Notes: a model not told the origin generated them from the sequence alone. A stretch of 64,000 nt of DNA from Hafnia psychrotolerans (GCF_014639435.1 NZ_BMFZ01000001.1:296748-360747), one strand, 5' to 3'. Shown: positions 19,241 to 29,157, counted from the first letter of the stretch. Translations and numbers: made by a program.

Positions 19241-19264
19241 CGCTATATTTCCGTTTATATAACG
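19241..19264 (+). promoter_or_regulatory. ModE box upstream of modA
   Basis: The half-sites CGCTATAT and ATATAACG are separated by 8 bp, the same 24-bp geometry as the E. coli modA operator (CGTTATAT-N8-ACATAACG). It lies 27 bp upstream of the modA start and is expected to mediate repression by molybdate-bound ModE. Confidence 0.85.
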
Positions 19265-19291
19265 AGGCGCTTCATCTAACGAGGAAAACGT

Positions 19292-20065
19292 ATGAAAATG
19301 TCATGGAATAAAATGCTGACTGCCAGTGTACTGGTTGCCGGTTTTAGCATTCAGGCGCAGGCTGCGGATAAAATCACCGTCTTTGCCGCCGCATCGCTGA
19401 CCAACGCATTGCAGGATATTGCCACGCAGTATCAGAAAGAAAAGGGCGTACAGGTCGTCTCTTCTTTTGCGTCATCGTCCACGCTGGCACGTCAGATTGA
19501 GCAGGGCGCCCCAGCCGATCTGTTTATTTCTGCCGATCAGCAATGGATGGATTATGCCATCGACAAACAGCAAATTGTCGATAACACCCGTTATACGTTG
19601 CTCGGTAATGAGCTGGTGCTGATTTCTGCCAAAACCAGCAAAATCAATAAAGTCGATATCTCAGAAAAAACCGAGTGGCTGAGACTGATTGGTGATAGCC
19701 GTTTAGCGGTTGGCGATCCGGATCACGTTCCGGCAGGCATTTATGCCAAAGAAGCACTGCAAAAACTGGGTGCCTGGACCGTGCTCGAACCTAAACTGGC
19801 GCGCGCCAGTGACGTCCGTGGCGCTCTGGCGCTGGTCGAACGCGAAGAAGCGCCGCTAGGCATCGTTTACGGTTCTGATGCTATTGCCAGTAAAAAAGTG
19901 AAAGTTATTGGAGTATTCCCAGCGGCAAGTCATAAACCGGTGGAGTACCTGATGGCGATAGTGAAAGGCCATGAAAATCCTGTTGTCACCGCGTTTTATG
20001 ATTATCTGAAAACCCCGGCGGCGGCTGAGATCTTCAAAAAATACGGCTTCACGCCGCGCGGTTAA
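19292..20065 (+). CDS. modA: Molybdate ABC transporter periplasmic binding protein ModA
   Basis: The 257-residue protein has a signal peptide cleaved near QAQAA. The mature part starts DKITVFAAASLTNALQDIA, with the oxyanion-binding Ser residues in AAASL and SSFASSSTLARQI, and later VGDPDHVPAGIYAKEALQ and GIVYGSD, all typical of ModA. It binds molybdate or tungstate and delivers it to ModBC. The ATG follows GAGGAAAA. A NicO-family gene separates modA from modB, unlike the contiguous E. coli operon. Confidence 0.97.
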   Translation: MKMSWNKMLTASVLVAGFSIQAQAADKITVFAAASLTNALQDIATQYQKEKGVQVVSSFASSSTLARQIEQGAPADLFISADQQWMDYAIDKQQIVDNTRYTLLGNELVLISAKTSKINKVDISEKTEWLRLIGDSRLAVGDPDHVPAGIYAKEALQKLGAWTVLEPKLARASDVRGALALVEREEAPLGIVYGSDAIASKKVKVIGVFPAASHKPVEYLMAIVKGHENPVVTAFYDYLKTPAAAEIFKKYGFTPRG

Positions 20066-20086
20066 TTTCGCGATTTCGCTGTTCCC

Positions 20087-20118
20087 GACACGTTCTTTCC
20101 AGCGGGGATGAACGTGTC
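20087..20118 (+). terminator. Hairpin downstream of modA (possible attenuator)
   Basis: GACACGTTC and GAACGTGTC form a perfect 9-bp stem with a 14-nt loop. A run of seven T lies only after 12 further bases, so classical termination is doubtful. It could end part of the modA transcripts, giving more ModA than downstream products, or protect the mRNA 3' end. Confidence 0.5.
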
Positions 20119-20189
20119 TCAAATCCCTATTTTTTTCATTATGCTGTGCAATAATAGAATTCCAAAGTTTCCCGCCATTACAGGTGTTT

Positions 20190-21203
20190 ATGATGCTTAA
20201 TACCCTGAATAACAGATTCCGCATCGCCCCGTGGGTGTTAGCCAATGTGGTGATCATTATTGCGCTGATTGTGGTTCTGCTGGTGGCGTGGGAGTACTGG
20301 AGGGATTTCGTGCAGATTTGCATCAGCATGCAAATCTTTATGCATCGCTATCTGGTGCTGTATTTATTGGAAATTCGTAATGGTCAGTACAGCGGCGGCC
20401 TGTTTTTAGTCACCAGCGGCTTTATCTACGGCCTCTTACACGCCGTCGGGCCGGGACATGGGAAATTCGTCATCACCACCTATCTCAGCACCAGCCGCGA
20501 AAAGATGGCCATCAGCCGGTTAATCTCTTTTACCGGAAGTATGATGCAGGGCGTAGTGGCGATTGCCTTCGTATGGCTGCTGGCGGTGATATTTAATTTC
20601 TCAATGGGTGATCTGAGCCTCAGCCGCTGGTATGTCGAAAAAGCCAGTGCCGTATTTATTGCGTTTTTTGGTTTGATCACGCTTGCCCGCGCCTTTGGAT
20701 TCACGCCGTGGCGTAGAAATACGAAACGCCGTCTACCCGCTTTCTCTCCGCTCATCAACCCGCCGAAAGCGGTATTTAATCAGGTTCATTCCGCAGAAAC
20801 TTGTGGTTGCGGGCACAAACATTTATCGATGCCGGATGACCTCAGCGGGACTTTCGCCTCACGTCTGTGGGTGATTCTATCGATTGGGATCCGCCCTTGT
20901 AGCGGCGCTATCCTGATTCTGGTCTTCGCCAATGCGGTCGGGATGTTTCGCTGGGGAATGGCAGCGGCAATGAGTATGGCGCTGGGCACTGCGCTGTCGA
21001 TTACAATTGTTGCGACGCTGGTGACTCATGCCCGCGAAAAAGTCATGAAAATTAATGCGAAAAATGGCCTGGCGCACTGGCAACATGGCAGCAAAGCTTT
21101 GATGCTGTTTGCGGGTGTTTTACTGATACTTTTTGCGATGGTGCTATTTTTCTCGGTGATCCCGGTCAGTGGAAACGGAGATTTTGTGGCTGCCGGATGC
21201 TGA
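20190..21203 (+). CDS. NicO-superfamily nickel/cobalt (or zinc) transporter
   Basis: The 337-residue inner-membrane protein has about seven hydrophobic segments. NicO/RcnA/ZevB marks are GLLHAVGPGHGKFVITTYL (H-x4-GPGH-GK metal site) and IGIRPCSGAILILVF (the GxRPCxG motif). Between them a loop carries CGCGHKH, a likely metal ligand. Relatives export Ni or Co (RcnA) or move zinc (ZevB). The gene sits between modA and modB, where E. coli has nothing. No DUF1007 partner (ZevA) is adjacent. The ATG at 20190 is preferred for its AGG site; a GTG at 20184 is possible. Confidence 0.85.
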   Translation: MMLNTLNNRFRIAPWVLANVVIIIALIVVLLVAWEYWRDFVQICISMQIFMHRYLVLYLLEIRNGQYSGGLFLVTSGFIYGLLHAVGPGHGKFVITTYLSTSREKMAISRLISFTGSMMQGVVAIAFVWLLAVIFNFSMGDLSLSRWYVEKASAVFIAFFGLITLARAFGFTPWRRNTKRRLPAFSPLINPPKAVFNQVHSAETCGCGHKHLSMPDDLSGTFASRLWVILSIGIRPCSGAILILVFANAVGMFRWGMAAAMSMALGTALSITIVATLVTHAREKVMKINAKNGLAHWQHGSKALMLFAGVLLILFAMVLFFSVIPVSGNGDFVAAGC

Positions 21204-21288
21204 TAATCAGCATGTTAATTAAAGCGTTTGCGATTTATGCCGATATTTTATCTTTAGCAACACAAAAATTCAGGAATAACAAAGCGAC

Positions 21289-21978
21289 ATGATACTGAGC
21301 GAATATGAGTGGCAGGCGGTATTTCTCAGTCTGAAAGTATCGGGCTTGTCCGTAGTGTGTAGTTTGCCACTTGGTATTCTGATGGCATGGATCTTGGTCC
21401 GTTGTCATTTCCCCGGCAAATCGTTGCTCGACAGCATTATCCATTTACCGCTGGTGCTACCGCCGGTAGTGGTTGGCTATCTGCTGCTGGTGGTGATGGG
21501 CCGCAGGGGCGTGGTGGGGCAGTGGTTATATGATTGGTTCGGGTTTAGCTTCAGTTTCAGCTGGCACGGTGCGGTGCTGGCGTCTGCCGTGGTGGCGTTT
21601 CCGCTGATGGTGCGGGCGATCCGCCAGTCTCTGGAAGCGGTTGACTCCAAACTGGAACTCGCGGCACGCACGCTGGGCGCATCACCCTGGCGGGTATTTT
21701 TTACCATCACCTTACCGTTATCGGTTCCCGGCGTTATTGTCGGTGTGGTGCTGGCGTTTGCGCGTTCGCTTGGCGAATTCGGCGCGACTATTACCTTCGT
21801 ATCGAATATCCCCGGCGAAACCCGTACCATCCCGCTGGCGATGTACACCTTGATTGAAACCCCCGGCGCGGAAAGTGCGGCAGCACGGTTGTGCGTGCTG
21901 GCGATCCTGCTGTCTCTGGCGGCATTACTGATTTCTGACTGGCTGGCAAAACGCAGCCGTACGCGGCTGGGAGGCTGA
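21289..21978 (+). CDS. modB: Molybdate ABC transporter permease ModB
   Basis: The 229-residue permease has about five membrane helices and equals the E. coli length. The coupling-loop motif EAA---G appears as [57 protein letters not shown] is the characteristic ModB/CysT stretch. It forms the membrane channel of ModABC. It ends 2 bp before modC, which implies translational coupling. Confidence 0.97.
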   Translation: MILSEYEWQAVFLSLKVSGLSVVCSLPLGILMAWILVRCHFPGKSLLDSIIHLPLVLPPVVVGYLLLVVMGRRGVVGQWLYDWFGFSFSFSWHGAVLASAVVAFPLMVRAIRQSLEAVDSKLELAARTLGASPWRVFFTITLPLSVPGVIVGVVLAFARSLGEFGATITFVSNIPGETRTIPLAMYTLIETPGAESAAARLCVLAILLSLAALLISDWLAKRSRTRLGG

Positions 21979-21980
21979 AC

Positions 21981-23042
21981 ATGCTTGAACTGGATTTCAG
22001 CCAGCAACTGGGGGCTCTCAACTTACAGGTTTCGCAGATCTTGCCAGCTCAGGGCATCACCGCGATTTTCGGATTGTCCGGTGCAGGAAAAACGTCGCTG
22101 ATCAACGCCATCGGCGGGCTGACGAAGCCCGATAGCGGGCACATTTCGCTCAATGGCAGAATGCTCTCAGATGCTGAAAATAAGATTTTCCTGCCACCTG
22201 AAAAGCGCCGTATCGGTTACGTTTTTCAGGATGCGCGCCTGTTCCCGCACTATCGCGTAAAGGGAAACCTGCAATACGGTATGGCGGCATCGATGCGCGG
22301 TAAATTTGATAGCATTGTGCGGCTCCTCGGGATTGAACCTTTGCTCGATCGTTTTCCGTTGACGCTCTCCGGCGGTGAAAAACAGCGCGTGGCGATTGGC
22401 CGTGCGCTGCTGACTGCACCGGAAATCCTGCTGATGGATGAACCGCTGGCAGCGCTCGATTTACCACGTAAACGCGAGCTGATGCCCTATTTGGAAAAAC
22501 TGGCGAAAGAAGTCAGTATCCCCATTTTATATGTGACACACAGTTTGGATGAGATCCTGCGGTTAGCCGACAAAGTGCTGGTGCTGGATAACGGCAACGT
22601 GCTGGCCATGGGGGATCTGGAAACCGTTTGGGCCAGTAACATTTTGCGCCCGTGGTTACCGCGTGAGGAGCAGAGTAGCGTACTTAATGTCAGCGTGCTT
22701 GAGCACCACCAACGCTATGAGATGACCGCGCTGGCCATTGGCGATCAGCGTCTGTGGATTAGCAAAGTTGATGCCCCAGAAGGGACACCGATACGCGTAC
22801 GAGTCAACGCCGCTGACGTCTCTCTGGTGCTGCAACCGACAGCCAACAACAGCAGTATCCGTAATGTGTTGCCTGCCAAGGTATTGGAATGTCTGGATAT
22901 CGGCGCGCAGGTAGAAGTTAAGCTGGCGATGGCTGACCATATTCTCTGGGCGCGAATTACGCCTTGGGCGCGTGACGAACTGATGGTGCGCCCTGGCCAG
23001 TGGCTGTACGCACAGATTAAAAGTGTATCGCTGAGCCGCTAA
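21981..23042 (+). CDS. modC: Molybdate ABC transporter ATP-binding protein ModC
   Basis: The 353-residue ATPase energises molybdate uptake. Walker A is [17 protein letters not shown], the Q-loop lies in [12 protein letters not shown], the signature is [16 protein letters not shown], Walker B is [12 protein letters not shown] and the switch His is in [11 protein letters not shown]-terminal TOBE/Mop domain from about residue 290 binds molybdate and gives feedback inhibition in homologues. Confidence 0.97.
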   Translation: MLELDFSQQLGALNLQVSQILPAQGITAIFGLSGAGKTSLINAIGGLTKPDSGHISLNGRMLSDAENKIFLPPEKRRIGYVFQDARLFPHYRVKGNLQYGMAASMRGKFDSIVRLLGIEPLLDRFPLTLSGGEKQRVAIGRALLTAPEILLMDEPLAALDLPRKRELMPYLEKLAKEVSIPILYVTHSLDEILRLADKVLVLDNGNVLAMGDLETVWASNILRPWLPREEQSSVLNVSVLEHHQRYEMTALAIGDQRLWISKVDAPEGTPIRVRVNAADVSLVLQPTANNSSIRNVLPAKVLECLDIGAQVEVKLAMADHILWARITPWARDELMVRPGQWLYAQIKSVSLSR

Positions 23043-23063
23043 AGGTTTTTAGACATGAAGTAT

Positions 23064-23083
23064 AGGGCACCTGAGCGTGCCCT
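23064..23083. terminator. Hairpin between modC and ybhA
   Basis: AGGGCAC-CTGAGC-GTGCCCT lies between convergent modC and ybhA. There is no T-tract, so it is at best a weak terminator. Confidence 0.45.
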
Positions 23084-23104
23084 GTTATGGCGTTACCGGG
23101 GAAT

Positions 23105-23926
23105 TTAAGCCAGTACTTTGGTGCGGATCACCTCGGCAATGCCAGGTTGTTCGTGATCGCCGATCACCAGTGCGGCGCGTTCTTTTATCGCATCCACGGC
23201 ATTGCCCATCGCCACGCCCAAACCGACATTTTCCAGCATACTGAGATCATTGAAGTTATCGCCGAAGGCCACCACATCCTGCATGCTCATCCCTTGGGAC
23301 TCCACCCACTCCTGCAGACGACGGCCTTTACTGTTGCCACCTTTCGCGACATCCACCTGATCGTGCCATGACCATTCACAGGCCAGGCCCAGCTCGTTTT
23401 CTACCTGTGCGGCGAAGGTATGCAGAGCATCAAGGTCTTGATGCGAGGTGGCGAATTTCCAGATCGAGTGCGCTTCATCAGCGGCATCACGCAGATTATT
23501 GACCTGCACAATATTGGGACGTTGCCCTTCCGGCAGCGTTTCACCCCAGGCAATCGAACGGCTTACGTGACCACTTGCATCTTGATACAGCATCGCATCA
23601 TCAACATACAGCAGCCCGTGAATACCGTGAAAATCCAGCAAGTCGACCACTTTTTTGGCCTGTATTTTGTCCATCGGATCCGACGTGATGACTTTACGTG
23701 CCTGATAGTCGTACAAATAGGTGCCATTACAACAGATAGCCGGAGTATCGAGCTGTAATGCCTGGTAAAACGGATGGATAGCTACGTGGTGGCGGCCAGT
23801 GACAATAATGACCTTAATACCCTGAGAGCGGGCTTCGGCCAGCACAGCCAGGGATTCCGGCAGGATACGTTTTTGACGGTCAAGTAAGGTGCCATCAAGG
23901 TCGAGAGCGATAACGCGATAAGTCAT
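23105..23926 (-). CDS. ybhA: HAD-family (Cof-type) pyridoxal phosphatase YbhA
   Basis: The 273-residue protein has the HAD nucleophile motif ALDLDGTLLD at the N-terminus, the Thr of motif II in VIIVTGRH, a C2-type cap, GNSKGRRL (motif III Lys) and GDNFNDLSML (motif IV). E. coli YbhA dephosphorylates pyridoxal phosphate and other sugar phosphates. Position between modC and pgl is as in E. coli. It is likely a single-gene transcript. Confidence 0.94.
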   Translation of the reverse strand: MTYRVIALDLDGTLLDRQKRILPESLAVLAEARSQGIKVIIVTGRHHVAIHPFYQALQLDTPAICCNGTYLYDYQARKVITSDPMDKIQAKKVVDLLDFHGIHGLLYVDDAMLYQDASGHVSRSIAWGETLPEGQRPNIVQVNNLRDAADEAHSIWKFATSHQDLDALHTFAAQVENELGLACEWSWHDQVDVAKGGNSKGRRLQEWVESQGMSMQDVVAFGDNFNDLSMLENVGLGVAMGNAVDAIKERAALVIGDHEQPGIAEVIRTKVLA

Positions 23927-24108
23927 AGTGATAATCCGTTAGATAGCCATAAAATAGAAGAAATTCTCGCCATATTACACCGTTAGACAAGATGAGAGAA
24001 CCTCGCATCAAGGGGTAAACGACGCGTTCCTAAGCTGAGTTATCGTGCTAATCTTAATGATGCTTTAAAAAAACATAACGACGCATTCAGTCTTAATAAG
24101 GAGATGTG

Positions 24109-25125
24109 ATGAAGCAAGTTGTCTACGTTGCCAGCCCTGAGAGCCAGCAAATCCATGCTTTCCGTCTTGGCGAAGAAGGTGAACTGAGCCTGCTGCAAAC
24201 AGTTGATGTACCAGGCCAGGTTCAACCGATGGTGATTCACCCAGACGGACACCGCCTGTATGTCGGCGTACGTCCTGAGTTTGGCGTGCTGACCTATAAT
24301 ATCGGCCATGACGGCTCGCTGGAGCAAGCAGCGATGGCACCTTTGCCGGGCAGCCCTACGCACGTGGGGGTTGATCTACAGGGGCGTTTTCTGTTCTCTG
24401 CCTCCTATAGTTTTAACAATGTCAGCATCCATCCGATTAACGAAAAAGGTGAAGCGTTGGCACCGGTTCATGTGCTGGAAGATATTCAGGCGCCGCACTC
24501 CGCTAACATTGACCCGACCAACCAGTTACTGATGATCCCGGCGTTGAAAGAAGACTGCATTCGTCTGTTTGACTTCAGCCTGCAGGGCGAAGCCACGCCA
24601 CATCAGCCGCAATCGGTGTCTACAGCCACGGGGGCGGGGCCGCGTCATATGGCCTTCCATCCGAACCAGCACTTCGCTTACTGCGTCAATGAACTCAACG
24701 GCAGTGTCGATGTGTATCAGAAAGATGTCACAAGCGGCGAGTATTGTAGGGTGCAGACGCTTGACATCATGCCGTCTGATTTTAAAGAAACCCGTTGGGC
24801 GGCAGATATTCACATCACGCCAAACGGTAAATATCTTTATACATCGGATCGCGGCTCCAGCTTGATCTCTGTGATGACCGTCTCCGGGGATGGCGGCGAA
24901 CTGGTGTTGGCGGGGCATCACGCCACGCAAACTCAGCCACGCGGTTTTAATATCGATCACCGTGGGCGTTTTGTGATCACCGCCGGTCAAAAATCTGATG
25001 CCATCGAAGTGGCGAAGATTGATCAGAACAGCGGAGCGCTGACTGCCCTGAAAACCTACCCGGTAGGCAAAGGTCCGATGTGGGTGTCCATTGTCGAGCT
25101 AAGAAGCCATAACGTTTCCCTCTGA
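24109..25125 (+). CDS. pgl: 6-phosphogluconolactonase Pgl (beta-propeller type)
   Basis: The 338-residue cytoplasmic enzyme hydrolyses 6-phosphogluconolactone, the second step of the oxidative pentose phosphate pathway. It belongs to the seven-bladed lactonase family (formerly YbhE): [50 protein letters not shown] and YLYTSDRG are typical blade motifs. ATG 24109 follows AAGGAG; the in-frame GTG at 24106 is less likely. The family length in E. coli is 331. Confidence 0.96.
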   Translation: MKQVVYVASPESQQIHAFRLGEEGELSLLQTVDVPGQVQPMVIHPDGHRLYVGVRPEFGVLTYNIGHDGSLEQAAMAPLPGSPTHVGVDLQGRFLFSASYSFNNVSIHPINEKGEALAPVHVLEDIQAPHSANIDPTNQLLMIPALKEDCIRLFDFSLQGEATPHQPQSVSTATGAGPRHMAFHPNQHFAYCVNELNGSVDVYQKDVTSGEYCRVQTLDIMPSDFKETRWAADIHITPNGKYLYTSDRGSSLISVMTVSGDGGELVLAGHHATQTQPRGFNIDHRGRFVITAGQKSDAIEVAKIDQNSGALTALKTYPVGKGPMWVSIVELRSHNVSL

Positions 25126-25191
25126 ATTTTGTTCCTGTCTTTGGGTCTGCAACGAAAACCCTCAGATGGCCCAACGCAAAATTCAGCGCGT

Positions 25192-25224
25192 AAAAAAGCC
25201 GCCGGAGTCATACTCGGCGGCTTT
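25192..25224. terminator. Bidirectional terminator between pgl and ybhC
   Basis: AAAAAAGCCGCC...GGCGGCTTTT: a 7-bp GC stem with A-tract on one side and T-tract on the other, between convergent pgl and ybhC. Confidence 0.88.
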
Positions 25225-25243
25225 TGCATGTCTGGGCTGCGGC

Positions 25244-26557
25244 TTATTTCGCCGGAGGTGTCATGATATTGTTGTACTGCCACAGGCGGTTGAAGTTCAC
25301 ATCATTCAAATCACGCGGTTGTTTTTCATCTTTCGGCACATTGCCGGTGAAAGCACGACCGGAGAAGGCCGCGTTGCCCCATGGATTCATCAGGTTGTAA
25401 CCGTTGTCGATCTGGCTATCGCGGATAACGACCTGACTGTTTGGTGTGGTACCTGCAACATATCCACCATTTTCAGCGCCTTCGTCCCACGAGCGGCCCA
25501 GTTGGGCTTTCGCCGCCTGACCTTCGAAACCACGGTCGGTGGTGAACGTGCTGTTAGTGACCAGGAAACCGTAAGGAACATGGGCCGGAGTATTCGGGGC
25601 TAAAACAGAAGCTTGCTTAACGCCGCGGCTGCTGACTGTGTGGAATTCAACATGGTCAAACACGGCACTTGAGCGGCCAATAACATAATCCACATCACCT
25701 TCGATCAGGCTGTTTTTCACGTAGGCACGACTGTAGCGTTTGTTATCTGGCTGATTTTTCACGTTAGCGGTGGTCAGCATCAGGGTGTTCTGACGGCCAA
25801 TCAGGCGCACATTGTCGAGCATAATATTGTCGCCATCGGTGCGCAATGCCACCGCAGCGTGATCACCCGCATCAACGCTGTCGAGCAGGCTATTGGTGAT
25901 GGTTAGATTCTGTAGTTGCAAACCGCTGCTCTGTGACCAGACGGTTGCTGTACAGCCAGCACCGACAGTATCGGATTTTTGAGTGGCACAGTCATTGAAC
26001 ATATACCAGGCGCGGTTACCCGGAATGAACTCGCCATTCTGGCTCAACGTGGCGCGGTAAACCGCTGGCGTTACTGATGCTTCCAAACCTTGCTGGATAA
26101 CCACGTCGCCTGGGTTGGTCCCTGTACCGAACAGCGTGATCGGTGGCGCACCGGATGGAATATAAACCGCACCGGTATAGGTGCCAGGCAGGATCTTAAT
26201 GAACACGCGCTCACCATGGTTACGCACGCGTAGGGCTGCTTCAATCGCTTGCTGGACACTGGTATATGCCGCGCCGTTAACCCCCATTTGCGTGCCGACC
26301 ACGAAGTCAGTTTTCACGTCGGTGGTCGCCACCAGGTTAGGGTACCAGCCCTGCGGCTGAACCTGCAGGGAGCGACCGCCAAAGGCCAGATAGTGTTTGG
26401 CCGTAAAGTTTGCGGCTTCATCTGGGCTCAGAATAGGATCAACAGCAGTGCCTGGTGCGACCTGGCTGGAAATGCCTTCGTGGCTGCTACTACAGGCCGC
26501 CAACACCAGACTGACGGACAACATGGCGCAGGCGCGCGACAGGGTGGAGATTTTCAC
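25244..26557 (-). CDS. ybhC: Pectinesterase-family outer-membrane lipoprotein YbhC
   Basis: The 437-residue protein has a lipoprotein signal ending LVLAACSSS and a right-handed beta-helix of the pectin methylesterase family, with GDVDYVIGRSSAVFDHVEFH, GRQNTLMLTT and LGRSWDEGA as recognisable motifs. E. coli YbhC is an outer-membrane lipoprotein with acyl-CoA thioesterase activity, and its natural substrate is unclear. A GTG start at 26557 is chosen because AAGGAG stands 9 bp upstream; an upstream ATG at 26584 lacks a ribosome site. Confidence 0.92.
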   Translation of the reverse strand: MKISTLSRACAMLSVSLVLAACSSSHEGISSQVAPGTAVDPILSPDEAANFTAKHYLAFGGRSLQVQPQGWYPNLVATTDVKTDFVVGTQMGVNGAAYTSVQQAIEAALRVRNHGERVFIKILPGTYTGAVYIPSGAPPITLFGTGTNPGDVVIQQGLEASVTPAVYRATLSQNGEFIPGNRAWYMFNDCATQKSDTVGAGCTATVWSQSSGLQLQNLTITNSLLDSVDAGDHAAVALRTDGDNIMLDNVRLIGRQNTLMLTTANVKNQPDNKRYSRAYVKNSLIEGDVDYVIGRSSAVFDHVEFHTVSSRGVKQASVLAPNTPAHVPYGFLVTNSTFTTDRGFEGQAAKAQLGRSWDEGAENGGYVAGTTPNSQVVIRDSQIDNGYNLMNPWGNAAFSGRAFTGNVPKDEKQPRDLNDVNFNRLWQYNNIMTPPAK

Positions 26558-26649
26558 TGGGTCTGACTCCTTGATAAACGACAAAAAGCGGCGGTCAGCA
26601 GAACTGACCCCCGCGTTGTATTCTGACTGTCTTATTTATACCACAGCAC

Positions 26650-27132
26650 TCAGCTGTATATCACCGTGAGAGATGATTTACCAAGAGAATGGAAATGAAT
26701 GTTGAAACCCAGATAGGCACCGCTGGCTTCCTCGTTAACTTCTAGCGCGTCAACATCCAGAGCATATACCGTGAACTGGTAGCGATGGCTTTCGCCTTTT
26801 GGCGGTGCAGCACCGCCGTAACCTGCTTTGCCGAAGTCAGTGCGGGTTTGCACCGCACCGGGCGGCAGGCCAGGTTTGCCGGAACCAGCCCCTTGCGGTA
26901 ATTCGGTCACGTCCGCAGGGATATTCGCCACGCCCCAATGCCACCAGCCAGAGCCGGTGGGCGCGTCGGGGTCGAAGCAAGTTATAGCAAAACTTTTGGT
27001 GCCTTCCGGCGCACCGCTCCAGGCGAGATGCGGAGAGAGGTTATCACCGCTATAACCCATGCTGTTGAACACTTGTGCGTTGGGCATTTTTTCGCCGTCG
27101 CGCAGGTCTGAACTGATTAAAGTGAAGGGCAT
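26650..27132 (-). CDS. ybhB: PEBP/RKIP-family protein YbhB
   Basis: The 160-residue protein belongs to the phosphatidylethanolamine-binding/Raf-kinase-inhibitor-like family. The anion-pocket motifs CFDPDAPTGSGWWHW and HRYQFTVYALD are present. The start MPFTLISSDLRDG at 27132 follows GAGGAC; longer frames upstream (27174, 27243) have poor ribosome sites and overlap the next gene. E. coli YbhB sits at the same place between ybhC and bioA. Its function is unknown. Confidence 0.92.
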   Translation of the reverse strand: MPFTLISSDLRDGEKMPNAQVFNSMGYSGDNLSPHLAWSGAPEGTKSFAITCFDPDAPTGSGWWHWGVANIPADVTELPQGAGSGKPGLPPGAVQTRTDFGKAGYGGAAPPKGESHRYQFTVYALDVDALEVNEEASGAYLGFNIHFHSLGKSSLTVIYS

Positions 27133-27190
27133 ACAGTCAACGTCCTCATCAAAGGTTATTATTTTCACATCCATTAAATTCAATTCACGC

Positions 27191-27886
27191 TTATTGGGTG
27201 ACTTCGCCGCCGCCGAGTAATTTAAGCAGGGCTTGCGCGACATTGGCGGATGACGCCGGGTTCTGGCCGGTGATCAGCTTACCATCAGTCATGACATAAG
27301 GACTCCAGTCAGCGGCTTTACTGTAATCGCCGCCGTTCTTTTTCAGCTCATCTTCGACCAGGAACGGCACGATATCCGTCAGGCCAACCGCGTCTTCTTC
27401 GCTATTGCTAAAACCGGTCACCCGTTTGCCTTTGACCAGCGGCGAGCCATCGGCCTGTTTCACATCCCGCAAGACGCCGGGCGCATGGCAAACGGCTGCT
27501 ACCGGTTTACCCGCCGTCCAGAAATCCTCGATGAGTTTTACCGAGTTTGCATCCTCTGCCAGATCCCACAGCGGGCCGTGGCCACCGGGATAGAATACAG
27601 CATCAAAATCAGCCACATTCACGTCTGCCAGTTTGACGGTATTGGCCAGCGCATGTTGTGCGTCTTTATCCTGACGGAAGCGATCGGTCGTTTCAGTCTG
27701 GGCATCCTTCTCATCACTTACCGGGTCCAGCGGTGGTTGACCGCCTTTCGGTGACGCCAGCGTCAGCACCGCACCGGCATCCAGAAATTGATAATAAGGC
27801 GCTGTGAACTCTTCCAACCAAAAACCCGTTTTTTTGCCTGTATCGCCGAGTTTGTCGTGCGACGTTAATACAATCAGTAATTTCAT
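27191..27886 (-). CDS. DJ-1/PfpI (Hsp31-like) type 1 glutamine amidotransferase-domain protein
   Basis: The 231-residue cytoplasmic protein has the nucleophile elbow VAAVCHAPGVL with the reactive Cys, the upstream acidic partner in FYPGGHGPLWDL, and a Hsp31-type start (VLTSHDKLGDTGKKTGFWLEEF). Relatives act as glutathione-independent glyoxalases or deglycases, or as chaperones. ATG 27886 follows AGGAG. Together with the adjacent CurA-like reductase, which also handles reactive carbonyls, it suggests an aldehyde-detoxification pair. Both are absent from this locus in E. coli. Confidence 0.87.
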   Translation of the reverse strand: MKLLIVLTSHDKLGDTGKKTGFWLEEFTAPYYQFLDAGAVLTLASPKGGQPPLDPVSDEKDAQTETTDRFRQDKDAQHALANTVKLADVNVADFDAVFYPGGHGPLWDLAEDANSVKLIEDFWTAGKPVAAVCHAPGVLRDVKQADGSPLVKGKRVTGFSNSEEDAVGLTDIVPFLVEDELKKNGGDYSKAADWSPYVMTDGKLITGQNPASSANVAQALLKLLGGGEVTQ

Positions 27887-27930
27887 GTTATCTCCTGTGA
27901 GCCAGGCCAAATTGCCTGGCTGACCTATGA

Positions 27931-28974
27931 TCAATTATTGTCGTGACTCACTTTTATCACTAACTTGCCAAAGTTTTTACCTTCGAGCAGGCCGATGAAA
28001 GCCTGTGGTGCATTTTCCAGCCCCTCAACGATATCTTCGCGGAACTTCACTTTTTCGGCTTCAAACCATTCACTCATCTGTTTGGCAAACTCAGGATAGC
28101 GATGGCCATAATCATCAAAAATGATAAAGCCCTGCATGCGCATACGTTTCTTAAGGATAGTTCCGGTTAGCAGCGAAAGGCGATCCTGACCATCATTTAG
28201 GCCAGTTGAGTTGTACTGTGAGACTAAACCGCACACTGGGATACGCGCTTTGGTATTGAGCAGCGGTAGGACGGCATCAAAGACGGCACCGCCGACGTTT
28301 TCGAAATAAACGTCAATGCCGTCGGAGCAGGCTTCTTTTAGACGCTTATCCAGATCGGGTGCCCGATGATCCAAGCACTGGTCAAAGCCGAAATAGTCAA
28401 CGGCGTAACGGCATTTTTCTGGGCCACCGGCGATACCAATGACCTTACAGCCTTTGATTTTAGCAATCTGGCCGACCAAAGAACCCACCGGGCCAGTAGC
28501 AGCGGCGACCACCACGGTTTCGCCCGCCTGCGGTTGGCCAATATCCAGTAGCCCCATAAATGCAGTGAAGCCAGGCATACCCAGAACGCCTAGCGCCAAA
28601 GAGGGTTTTTTCAGCGCCGGGCCTTCCAGTTTCTTCACCGTTTTTGCATCGGCCACTGAGTAATCCTGCCAGCCAGTGCTGCCAACCACCAGATCGCCCG
28701 GTTTGAAATCAGGGCTGTGAGAGTCCACCACGCGGGATACCGCACCGCCGGTCATCACTTCACCGATTTGTACCGGCGCAGCGTAAGAGGGCGCATCACT
28801 CATGCGTCCGCGCATATAGGGGTCAAGGGAAAGGAAAAGTGTGCGCAGCACCAACTGCCCTTCTTTGGCCGTGGGAATCTCTTGTTCTTCCAGGCGGAAG
28901 TTATCTGCGGTTGGTGCGCCGTGCGGGCGTGATGCCAGCAAAAAACGGCGGTTTATGGATTGACTCTGAGACAT
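27931..28974 (-). CDS. NADPH-dependent MDR-family reductase (CurA/YncB-like)
   Basis: The 347-residue zinc-independent medium-chain reductase starts NRRFLLASRPHGAP, has SLDPYMRGRMSDAPSYAPPVQIGEVM-type substrate-domain sequence (here with AAPVQ), the Rossmann segment AAATGPVGSLVGQIAKIKGCKVIGIAGG, and FENVGGAVFDAVLPLLN. E. coli CurA reduces curcumin; other relatives reduce alkenals. No catalytic zinc Cys/His set is seen, as expected. It lies 44 bp upstream of the DJ-1-like gene in the same direction, a probable two-gene operon. Confidence 0.88.
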   Translation of the reverse strand: MSQSQSINRRFLLASRPHGAPTADNFRLEEQEIPTAKEGQLVLRTLFLSLDPYMRGRMSDAPSYAAPVQIGEVMTGGAVSRVVDSHSPDFKPGDLVVGSTGWQDYSVADAKTVKKLEGPALKKPSLALGVLGMPGFTAFMGLLDIGQPQAGETVVVAAATGPVGSLVGQIAKIKGCKVIGIAGGPEKCRYAVDYFGFDQCLDHRAPDLDKRLKEACSDGIDVYFENVGGAVFDAVLPLLNTKARIPVCGLVSQYNSTGLNDGQDRLSLLTGTILKKRMRMQGFIIFDDYGHRYPEFAKQMSEWFEAEKVKFREDIVEGLENAPQAFIGLLEGKNFGKLVIKVSHDNN

Positions 28975-29157
28975 ACAAACTCCTTCATTGACGCGTGTTC
29001 TAAGGTAGCCACTGTTGGGTGAAAACCTGTGTCATGGGGAATAAGTATAGGCGGCTAGGTGAGTTATGACTGAAGCGGTTTATGCTTCATGTGGCGAATT
29101 GAATGCAAACGCGGAGGCCGTCATGACGAGTCCCCGCGTTTAAGCCGGTATTGAGAG

